Shown piece by piece: positions 35,801-47,800 of a stretch of DNA of 64,000 nt. The notes under the pieces are model-generated. The model did no database searches. It saw nothing but the letters and a program-made list of their open reading frames with translations, and was not told the origin of the DNA. The stretch is taken from contig JABAKD010000012.1 of assembly GCA_012845835.1 (NCBI GenBank), forward strand, positions 1,636,620 through 1,700,619. The letters run 5' to 3'. The stretch comes from Undaria pinnatifida. Lineage: Eukaryota > Sar > Phaeophyceae > Laminariales > Alariaceae. Both the position numbers and the translations under genes were made by a program. The first letter of the stretch is position 1, and the number at the start of each line of letters is the position of its first letter.

Positions 35801-38800
35801 TATTACACCATCACATCATCATGCACAAACCAATCCGTTCATGATGTGATCACGCTAAAAAAAACAATCACATCATGATGTCGACATGCCCAAAAACAAT
35901 CCGATCATGATCAGATCATGGTCAGCAAATCATGGTCTGATCCTGATCAGAAAATGATCAGATCACGATAAAATCAATCAGTCAATCAGATCATGATGGC
36001 AATGCTACCAAACGAAGCATTAACAGTGGGAGCTGCCGGAATAGGGCGTGTGTCCGAGCTGTAACGCAAAATACCACGCAGCCTGGCGGCACTTCTACAA
36101 ACCGTAATGCTCCCATAGTACCGGTTACCCGCCATACCTGGTACACAATATACGCCCGCGAATAAAAAAGTGAGAATCAATTTTGGGCGGACTCTACAAA
36201 AATCGGAGAAAGAAATCGTGCTCAGCGGCGGGCGCTACACTAAAACCTATACAATAGACTACGCTCAAGGTTGTTCACGGGCGGTGTCACAACACAAAAA
36301 TCTGAGGCTCATAGCAAAATCGAGTTTCTTCTAGGAGGACCCATACTGCTGCAGTGCCTGTGAAATCGCTTGGAACAGACGGGAATAATCAATAGCGGTA
36401 GTAGGCGGAGTAGTGCCGGTTTCCGATACAGTGCCGGTATTTCCAGCTGGCGTATACGGGCACGATAGAGGGACCACCTACTGTACTAAAGCACGTTCTT
36501 CCTAACCGCTTAGCCCCTTTCCGAGCCCCAAAACTCCTCCCTATACTAATTTCAAGTAAAAGCGTTAAAAATATCGCACTCGTCGTGCTTTTTTTTGGTC
36601 GCTGTACAAGGGCCCCCTTTGGGAGCCTCCCCTTTGGGAACCTCCCCTTTGGGAACCTCCCCTTTGGGAACCTCCCCTTTGGGAACCTCCCCTTTGGGAA
36701 CCTCCCCTTGGGGAACCTCCCCTTTGGGAACCTCCCCTTTTGGGAACCTCCCCTTTGGGAACCTTAGAGGGCAAAACACATGACCAAAACAACTGACGAT
36801 CACAGGATTAGCCACACAAAGCAACGCGGGCTGCACAGCAGAAGAGGGTGACGGACGAAAACAACCGACGCTTGCAGGATTAGGGTGGTTGCGAGCTATC
36901 AACTCCTCTCGGGAAAGAGTTGGGTAGGAAACACATTTACTCCTATGTACCAGGTCTAGTATTAGCATTGAAATCGTCGAACGTCAAAATCCGAGGCCAA
37001 CCCGACCCACGAAAAATCCGCGAAAAAGTAGGTTAGAGATACTGTACGTTTTTCTACAAATTTCTTTATTTTATTTCTCAAACCTATTTTTTCGCTTGGT
37101 TGGCCTTGGGTTATGATATTCGTCGGTTTCAATACTAGGTTGGAAATAAACCGCAAAACGCCCTATATAAGCCCCACGAAAAAAACGACGCCGGCTGCTA
37201 AGTGAAGTTGTCACCCTTTTACTATAGATTTTCCGTGCAAGGCGTGGCACGACAGATCACGATCTAGATCATCAGATGACCTAGATATTCCACAGTAGAT
37301 CCTATAGCTGCCGTTAGAGATCATCAGAATATCTAGAATATCCACAGTAGACCCTGTAGCTGCCGATATGAAACGTTGTGCAAGATCTGTACATAAAAGA
37401 GTACAGACCCAACCCTGGAGACGTTTGCTAGATCATGCAGATCTCCCTGATGAATCTAGACCATCCACAGTAGATCATATAGCTGCCGTTATAGATCATC
37501 AGGTGACCTAAATCGTCCACAGTAGATCCTATAGCTGCCGTTAAGCGATGTTGTGCAGGATCTGTATATCAAGAGTACAGACCCAACCCTGGAAGGCTTT
37601 CTTTCGTTAGGTCATGCAGATCGTACGGCTCCCACCCGGTAACATGAGCGAATCCACACAGATCTTCCCTAAAAAATGTAGATCATGTGGGGATCTGTGA
37701 TATATCTGTCGAGTGGAATGATCGCGTATTGCGCGTTCACACCATGACCACAATACCGGGCTTTTCTCGTTTGCTTCACCGGTGTACTTGCGCGCTCACA
37801 CCATCACAAAAAGACCGCAATTCACATTTTGTATTGGAATATACAGCGAAAGGCGTCGAATAAAAAGCAGGGTAATAAGAAAGGCAGCCGCCATGTACAG
37901 GAAAATAACAAATCCAGGAGCATTACATACTGAAGTTAGTATAGGACGCACCCTCTCCCCAACAAAAAATCCAGCCCGGGTCATCAGTGCTTCTTTTTCC
38001 TGTTAGGCGTCCTGTAGTGTATGGGCCTCAAACGGGTTAACGCCTTCTCAGCTGGAAACCCGTTTTTGCGACAAAATCACTTGGAATTAGTATAGGGAGG
38101 GGTTTAGGGCCTCTAACGGTCAAGTCAAAAAGCAACTTAATGTCATACCTTGTAGTGGCGACTTCCTCAAGCGCCTCTGCCTGAGCGATGTACTCGTCCA
38201 GAACTTGCACCTGAAAGTCAAAGAGATGGTGGAAAAAGAAAACAAAGCGCGGAAAATGGGCGCGGGAGAGAAATTGAAAGTGAAGGTGAAGGCTAAGACA
38301 AATTGCGAAATTGAGAGTGAAAACAGAGAGTTGAAAGTGCACGCGACAATGATGATGAAAATATAAAAAGTGAACATGGACGTGACAATGAGTTGGTATG
38401 AGAGCGGCCGTTATGATAAAAGTCAAGATTGCAAGCGCAAGCGAAAATTAGTAAGAAATTGAAGGTGGAATTGCAAAACAAAAAAACGAACATGAAAATG
38501 CAAGAGTGGAAGCAAAGGGTGAACTAGGGGAACGTTAAAATATAAAATGAGGTGGACATGAAAGAAAAAAACGAAAATGAGGCTGAAAACGACGATGAAA
38601 GCACGAGAAGTAGCAGAAAGCGGAAAAAAATAAAAAACGTCAAAGAGGGGGGAATCGAAGTGAAGATAGAAACAAAACACACTTAAGCAGTGAACCTGTT
38701 GGTGAACCAAAAATGGAGAAAACATAAAACATAAAATGGAAAATGAAGGCAAACACGAAGGTGGAGGCCTGCCTAGTATCTATCTATCCACTACTTGACT

Positions 38801-41800
38801 GTCTGTCTTGCCTTGCCCTGCTTTGCCTTGCCTTGCCCTGCCTTGCCCGCCAACTGGCAACCCACTAACCTTCAGCGGCCGAATTGTAGCGGAGAAGAAG
38901 TGGTAGTTCTCTAGACGAACCATGTGCTCGTATTTCGGGTTGCTGGCAGCCACCTCCTCGATGTGCTTGAACAGCAGAAGCACTAGCCGCTGGTAGAACT
39001 TCTGCGCTTCGCTCTAAAATTCAACAAAAACACGCAATATCAACGGAACACGAATATCGGTTAAAAACTGGAGTCAAGTATCAACAGCAAAATTGAACAC
39101 AGAAGACGTCATCAAACGGATGCGAGTGTTCGTAAAGAAACGGGAAAGGATTACGCACAACACAGTCTCCCCGAAAAACACGCCATCAACGGGATACGAG
39201 CTTTCGATCATACAATTGGAATGGATGATTATATGCGTTGCACATTGTCAGAAGGCAAAACAAAAAAATACCATAGAGATCAACACTAACGATGTCGACA
39301 GAAGGATGAGAGCAAGAGCGTACAGCACACCCTGCTGAACGCCCTGCGCGCAGCTCCTTGCAGTGCAATGCTGACACCCCAGCGACCCGGACCGCTTCGT
39401 ACGGTCGAAGCTTCAATGGTCCGTTTGTTGCTTTCTTTCTGGGGTCCCACATGGACAAAAAAAATACTAAATTTGTGTTACCTCTTCCTTCCCCTTGGAG
39501 CCGACTGCAGCGTGGGCCGCCGCCTCCAGCTTCTTGAGCAAAGTCGGAACTTTAGCCACGGCCGCAAGGATGCCCGCCTTTTTCGCGTCTCCCTTTTGGC
39601 CTTGGATCCAAGTCACCTGTCCCGAACAACAAACGGTAAACGGACAGCAAATGGCACCGTAAACGGTACGGCACAAGGTACTACCGGTAGACGATAAAGT
39701 TATGGTACGGTAAAAGGTACGGTATACACGACAAAAGGCGAGGTACACGGTAAGGCACACGTCACAGAACACAACGCAACATCTCACGGCACGGAAAACC
39801 GGTACAGTACACGGTGCCGTAAACGGTATGCTACACTACCGTGGCATGCCTCCATACCTACACGCCGCCGTCTGTGTGGCACCACACCTGCTCCGAGATG
39901 AACTTGCTGAACCGGTGCATGAGCAGCCCCTTAAATTCCACCAGGATGCCCAGAGCGACCAGCTGCGGCTGCCTATTTTGAGCGTCCTCTACAAGCGACA
40001 ACACTCCCAGAGTGTGGAAGGGGTTGTCCCCGAGGTCAGCCGCGAGGCGCTTGTAGCTAGACTTCAGCTCGGCAAAACCGATCTCTAGCATCCTGGCCAA
40101 ATATGTCACGATTCAAGAGGTATGAAGTGCAATACATCAGCCGTCGCGCGGTCAAATATGTCACGATTCAAGAGGTATGAAGTGCAGCACATCAGCCGTC
40201 GCGCGGTCAAATATGTCACGATTCAAGAGGTATGAAGTGCAATACATCAGCCGTCGCGCGGTCAAATATGTCACGATTCAAGAGGTATGAAGTGCAATAC
40301 ACCAGCCGTCGCGCTGTTTCACGTGGGAACACGGTGGAGTCACATCATACTAACCAGGAATACGTTTGTTTCTCAGTTCAACACCCTGTCGACGATGCTA
40401 TCGTGGTGCGCGTTCGGTGTTTTGTGTTCCCGCTCGTTAACTCGTTTCGCGTTGTTGGTTTCTATTCTCATTAAACGTTTAGCGTTGATGTTTTTCTTGT
40501 CCCATAATCCTGCTCTCATCCCACGCGTTTCGCCGCCACAACAAGAGTGCAGCGCTGCAAGGGTTTAATCGCATCGAGTTGTTTCTTCTTCCTCTCACGA
40601 CGCGTGCTACGATAGCTCTAGGTGGCACTTTTTGTCAGCCGTTTTGGCTGTTTTTAGTTCTGAATGACGGCTTCTTATAACCCGAAACCGTCGGAGCTTC
40701 ACTATTTTCCGGCAAATATTGTTTCGTTCTGCGTATATCTCGGCCATGGGATTGCTCACAGAAGGAGCACCCGTAATTTTCTCCAAACCAGTTTTTAGGT
40801 GAGGTAGAGCTCTGCAAGTAAGTATGTAGCCCAGAAAAGAAAAGGCCGCTACACCACCGTACTATTAGTACTATTGGCATACTGTTGGTAACGTGCGCCT
40901 CACTTGTGGACAGATTCCCTCTCGATTGGATTTTTGATCGGGTCCAGGCTGAACAGCGTGATGAAAAACGCCTGTTCTCTCGCGACGGCAGGCATCGTGT
41001 CCTCCAGGCATTGCCGCAACGCCGAAACCTATATCAGCCGCACAAGAAACAGTGGAATCAGCAACAACAACAGAAGCAGAAGCAGCAGTGGAACCAAAGA
41101 GAGCAGCAACAGAGGAAGCAGCAGCAACAGTGACACGGCCAGCAGCAGCCACAGCAGCACCAAAAACAGCACCAACAGCAGCACCAACAGAAGCAGTAGA
41201 AGTAGCAGCAGAAATACAGAAGCAGCAGCAGAAACCGACAGAAACCAACAGAAGTACCAGCAGCATTGGCAGAAACAGCAGCAGCACCACCACCACCACC
41301 ACCACCACAAGCAAAAACAGCAGCAAAACCATGCTGAAGGATACGTCTAGCCAAAATCCGAGGGCAACTATAAGGCAACCTCAAGACAACTACCGTAACG
41401 CTACAATTGAAATTATACCGCAAGAAAAGCATATCGGTGTCAGCTGCTGGAGGCGCAACATGTTCCTGGGCTGAGTTGGCGGACAATAAGTCACCAAAAA
41501 CTGACGAGTTCACTAGTTTTTTTGTTTTCGTTTTTATCGACATTTTTACTCTCCTTGTTGGGTTTATACTTGCGGCCAAGTCTGATCTGCCATCTCTGTG
41601 TTCGGTGTGTAACGGTGACGTCTACGGAGATGCGGGGGAACTCATGGTCTCCCGAACGGATACAACAGATTGGTACGCGAACGTGACTCCGAGGTGTCGT
41701 ATAGCATATCTATATGGCACTAAACACGTCAGTCTAGTTTGGGTTACCTGCTGGTCAATCCTCACTGATACGTTCTTGTTGTGTTTATGTACTCGGATGT

Positions 41801-44800
41801 ACGCGACGATACTGATACGTTAGTGGATAAGAATACTTCGTAATCAACACCTGGGACTTCTCGTTTATCCGCTGCCACCGCGCATCCAAGGCCCCGCATG
41901 AGGTGGGCCGCGCGGGCAAACCGGCCCCGAGTCATCCCATTACACTAGTTCTATGCATGGAGAAACGTGCTCGGGGAAAGGAACGCGCTGGACCGGGCTG
42001 ATTCAGGACGCATTCTTCCCGAACTGCTTCAGGAGCGATTGTTCCTCGTCGTCTACCTAGACCCCACACCATAGTGACGGAACCCGCACGTACACCAGCA
42101 GCAACAGGGAGCAAGACCATCGACACGCAGCCCACTACAGATACAGGCCGAGGCGAGAGCAGTCAGGGAAGGATCGCGTGCGCTAGAAGGGCCACGGTCT
42201 TGTACCGTCTAGCCAGCACCTCCTTGTACGTGCTTGCATTGAGCGAGCGATTTCGGGGTTGACTTTTGAGCTGCGGTAACGAGCAATTTTCTGCGCGACG
42301 ATGATGGGGCAAAGGGGGGATTGCTGTGGAAGGACAGCCGGCGAAGCGAATGGGAATGAGCGTGGAGGAGCAGCATGTACGTGCATAGCAGGGGATTTGG
42401 GGAAGGTCAGGAGAGGAAGCGAGCAAGACAGAGCAAGAGAGGAGAGGGTCATCCTCTTTCGCGCCAGCAAGAGCCTCGGCTCGTAACAGGCGCGTACTCG
42501 TATCTCATGATTTTTGTATTTTTCCATTTTTCTCTCCCGAGATCAGTTTTATTGCGACGTGTTTTTTTATGTATACGATTGTTAGTGTTTGTTATTGAAC
42601 AGTTCACGTCGATTGTCCGTCCTCAAGGCAAGTGTTATTTTCGAGTACAGCAGTAAAGTATCAAAACTTGCCAGGCAATCATTATGCTTTCGAGCTGTCG
42701 AATGATGCTGTACTGCAACTGGTATATTTGCGGTTTAGATCGTAGCTATTATGTTATGGGTTGATCATATACCTGGTTTATTTTTTGTCGCAAAGACGTG
42801 CTGCCCTGCGCCGTATTGTCCTAATCAATATCTGGTGCGAAATTGCGACATAATCGTTTTCGTTGGTTGTCCCATGCAGTGCTGGCTACTTCCAGAATAG
42901 CTGTATGTCAAACTCATGGGGATCTAGTTTAATGCGGGTAATGTCAACCCGGATTGATCCCACGAAAAAAAGAAACCGGTACGGAGAAAATACCGCATTA
43001 CTCATGTATTGCGAGGCAATATGACGCTGGAAAGTTTGGTTGTGTTCTAAACTGAAGGTTCCACCCTGATGACGTGCCTTCATTAATATCGTACTCGAAT
43101 GAGATTGTAGTTTATTGACATGTTTTGCTGGGCAACGATGGATGATAGGATTACGTTCAAGCCCCCCCCCCCCCCATCAACTCCGCTGCCCTTCTCATGC
43201 GTGTAAGCAGTGTGTAAGGTGCGGCATCTGTATGCCGTACAAAATCGAATGCGCAGGGGGGAATAAGGCAGATATAAAACTTATATAATCCACAGGTGCT
43301 CAAACATTATGTACGCGGATTTGGAGTATATTACTCAAGAGGTTACAACATTGGTTGTTTCTGGGAGCATTTAATGATCAAATTTGCGATTTTTCGCCTA
43401 GATTTCACTATTGAAGTTTGCTCGATCGCGGATTTGGAAAATATTACTTGGAGGTAAAAACATGTTTTGTTTCTTTTTAGGAGCATTCTATGACTTGGCG
43501 ATTTTTCAACTTGTTTTCAGTATTGAAATTTTCTTGACCGCGGATTTGGAATAAATTACTTGGAGAGAAAATGTTCGCTGTTTTTGGGAGCATTTGATGA
43601 TGAGATTTGCTATTTTCCGTCTTGATTTCACCAATGAAATTTGCTCGACCGCGGATTTGGAGGGTATTACTTTGAGGTAAAGTGTTGCTGGTTGTTGGAG
43701 CGTTCGATACTATTTTTTTTTTTTTTCATCCTCCGGCGGATGGGGAAAAATAAATTTGCTAGGTTGTGTTCTGCAGGGTACGCACAAACCATACCCGGAG
43801 TATTTGCCACGGGTATTACCCTACAAAGAACTTCTGTAAGTTCTGTAGGACATTCATACCCGTACACGGAACTTCTGGAAGTTCTGTACGACATGCATAC
43901 CCGTACCAGGAACTTCTGGAAGTTCTGTACGCCGGGTGCCACAAATACCCTGGGTACGGGTATATCATTTTTATAAGTTATGTGAGTTCTGCACGCCTGT
44001 GGCACAATACCCGGAACTTCTGTGAGCTTTGTAACACTTTCGTACCGTACCCGGAATTTCTGTAAGTTCTGTAAGATTCCCATACCTTTACCCAGAAATT
44101 CTGTGAGTTCTGTAAGACTGTGGCACAACGCCCGGGGTACGGGTATACCTTAGTTACAATACCCGGGGAGCCCACATGCATCAATTCAAACCCAAAGAGT
44201 GCATTATGCATATATAATGATGTCTGTAGAAACGCCTAAGCTAGGCAAGGTCTACTGACCAGAAAGTGTCCCCCCTTGGCCTGAGGGGGGCTGGTCAGCA
44301 CCATTCAGGTGCTAGGAAGGGAGAGATAAAGTGTTGTATTAGCTCCGAACACAAGAGCACAAGCGATCTTAACTTCATCCCCGAATCCCCATATCAGAAT
44401 CCAGAAGAGGATAAGCAGAAACCCCTACTACAGTAGTTGTCTTCAGATCTAGATAACGTTCACACACATCAGATCCTCAACAGTCAATCACCACCAAGAA
44501 GATCAACTGTCGTGTCTTACCAACAACACTACACTCTCTCTGGTGCTGCTACACTCTCCACATGTCATATCCTATCAGTGAAACAAACCGAACGCCGAAC
44601 AGCCGTACGTATATATCATATGCACATATATATCCTTATTATATAATACAATAACGTGGTCGTGGCGTTTTTTTTTATCTTTGAAAATATCTTGGTTATA
44701 ACACCCCCCCAAAAAAGCTGCGACTCCCGAGCTCCACTCGGCCTCCGGCGGCCTCGCGGTGCCGCCACGTCCCATCCGCACAGCAGCACTACGACGTGCC

Positions 44801-47800
44801 GGCGAAAGAACGGGCGTCGGTGCCCCACCTCGGCGAGGGGGGAGCGTGGAAGTCGCCCTCCCGGGGACGGCTCGCTTGCCCCCCCCCGCTTTTTCTTCGT
44901 CGCTGCCAGCTATTTTTTTTTTTTCGAACCCCAACAATATTAAACTTTCGAATTGCTTTTTGGCCACTTGATCCATGGACAGAGCCATGGACACGAGACG
45001 AGCGCGCCTGCGTCAACAGCAAGCACAACAACACCAGGACCACACACAGCAGCGTCCAGCCGTCGCCGCTCGCCGTGCGCAGAATCGGCAACGCGAGCGC
45101 TTTTCGCTTGGCCCACGGCGTGGCGGGGAATAGTAAACAATTACAAACCCCGCTCCCAGCCCGAGAGCATTGTAACCAACGAATCGGCTGCTGCTCGCCA
45201 GTCAGGTGTATTGCTCCACGTACTGCTGCATTGCTGTACTGCTGTACTGGGTAGGTCCGTGGGTGGATGGTGGGTGGTGGATGGGTCGTGAACGATCGCT
45301 CGCTCCCCGAGATGCCCGAGGATCGTCAAAAAATGAAACTTCCCCCGTCTGTTTCCTGTTTCATACAAGGTCCTCAAGAACCAACCAACTCCCCGCGCAC
45401 CAGGTGTACTGCTGCACGTACTGCTGTTGCACCGCTGTACTGCTGTATGTAGTAAAGGTTTGGTCGGTGGGTGGGTGGAGGGTGCACTGCGTCGTCCGTG
45501 GTGGGTGGGTGGGTCGTTCCGTACGTGGGAGTGTTCTTTCGTCCTGTAGGAGAGGAACCTTTTCTTTTGTTTCTAAAATACCGTACGTACTGCTGCACTG
45601 CCGTACTGCCTTGTTATTATCTTGTTATGTTAGTACTACATACAGAGGATGATACAGCACCAATCTGTTTTTGTCCGCCATACCGGCCGGCAACAGGCAT
45701 ACTTCGGGAGTACCACTAGCATTTACTAATAATATAATAGTAGCTCCTACTGTAGGTCCTGTTCGTGTTTCTTTCGTTTCTAAGGGCACTCATTATATTA
45801 ACGAAAGACACTAAAATAAAATAAAAACATTTTTATTGCCAATCGCATTGAATTCGATTCGATTTGGTGGAAACATACGAATTTGGTTCCTATCGGGAAA
45901 CCACGTGTTGCGTATTGTCAACGTTTTTTTGCCGATCGGAATAATACAGATCTGCCGTCACGGCGATGCAGCTACCATCGACGCCTTGAATTATCCACTG
46001 TGTTTTCGGTAGCTTTGCCTCTTTGTCGCGGCATTTGGCTTATCGAGCTGGTGGCAAAATTGGGCTTGCGGCCGCCACTATTTGTTTTGAGGCGCCACAG
46101 CCGAGGTACGCTATGGTATGATCTGTTACAGAGCAGTAGCCGTGAACGCAGCTGTTACCCTGGTCGCCACTCACTGAGGTTCACGATTTATCGCCTCTCT
46201 CGGTGGTGGTTTTGTCGATAATGCCCTTAAAGCTACGACGGATTGTCTCGGGGATGTTGGCCCAGCGAGAACATGCCATGCAAGCTGGATGGAATACTCC
46301 GCTTCAAATCGAACTCCCCCCCCTAGGGGGTGTGCATTTACCCGGGTATTACCCGTACCCGGAACTTCTGTAAGTTAGCATTGATGCCCGTACCCGGAAG
46401 TGCTGTAAGTTCTGTACACCTGTGCCACAATACCCGGAACTTCTGGAAGATCTGCAAGACTTCCATACCCGTACCCGGAACTTCTATGAGTTGTGTGCGA
46501 CATTCATGCCCGTACCCGGAACTTCTGTGCGTCCTGCACACCCCGTGCCACAATCCCCGGGGTGCGGGTACAGCACCCGCCCGGAACTTCTGTGAGCTCT
46601 GTACGCCCGTGCCACAAATACCCGGAAACGCTGGAAGTTCTGTTACACTTCCATACCCGTACCCGAAAATTCTGGAAGTTCTGCAAGACTCCCATACCCT
46701 TACCGGAAATCCACAAAACCCTACAGAACATAATCTTGGGAATTTGCGATTTATCGTCTGGATTTCACTACTGAACTTTGCTCGATCGCGGATTTGGAAT
46801 GTATTACTTGGAGGTAAACTATTGGTTGTTTTTGGGAGTATTTGATACTGATATTTGACATTTTTAATATTCATTTCAGTATTGAATCCCTGTCGATGGG
46901 ACGATATGGCATATATTATTAGCAGGGAGTAAAACATTTGGGTATTTTTGGGGGTATTTGACGGTTGAACTTGCAGTGGTTGCACTTGCAGCAGGCTAAC
47001 GACGCATTTTCTTAGCCCATCCTAATGCTACTGTGCGGGTACGCATGCTTTCAACATTGAAGTTTCCAACATCTGGAGAATCTGAGATTTGGGGGCGGCA
47101 GTTTTGGTAAAATTACCCAGTATCAGCCCTGCGTAACCAGTCAATGGCTTTCTCAAAAGAGAGCTTAGTAAGAACCAACTGAGCCAAATCGTTTAGTTTA
47201 TGCCCTGCAAGCTAGGTCTAAGGCTTCCTCAAAACGGTTTCTAGCGAAAACCAGCTCAACACTGCCTTGTGAGTCTGAGTTTCATGTGGATTCCATTGAT
47301 GGGAGATCTGGTTGGCAACTGTCTCGCTTTAAACCGCGCAGTAGATTCGGGAAGGCTCAATGCTGATCACTGGAAGGATATAGGACAAAAGAGAAAGTAT
47401 TGTTTAGACCCGGGTACTGAGTATTTTGATCATTTTGATTGATGAGCATGGTTCCTTTTCGGGTTTTCGGATGATTCGCTTTGGATCAACGTCATCATCA
47501 AAGCAGGGGGGATGTTGGGATAATGCTTGCGGCCAAGTCTGATCTACTATCTCCGTGTTCGGTTTAACGGCGACAACCTACGGAGATGCGGGGGAACTCA
47601 TGGTCTCCCGAACGGGTATGAACATTAGTTTGGCATGTGAACGTGACTCCGAGGTCTCGTATACCATATATATGACAAGAGGGCAACGCTGCACATGTCA
47701 GTCTAGTTTTGGTCACCTTCTGAGCCATCTTGACTCGTATGTTTTCGTTGTGTTTATGCACTCGGATGTACGCGACGATACTACTTTAATGGATAAATAT

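Noticed and set aside
36552-36968. KGEVP/GSQRG repeat protein
   Set aside because: The repeat follows the 15-bp array in all frames, and it lies inside Sec3 intron 19.
40871-41579. Long Leu/Val, Gln or Cys-rich frames
   Set aside because: They read the CAG/CAA tract in intron 14 in different frames. Only the 40904-41028 exon in another frame is real.
42163-42426. Minus-strand frame ending ASTYKEVLARRYKTVALLAH as a missing Sec3 exon
   Set aside because: It lies inside the LTR element, exons 14 and 15 already join in phase, and it has no paired splice sites.
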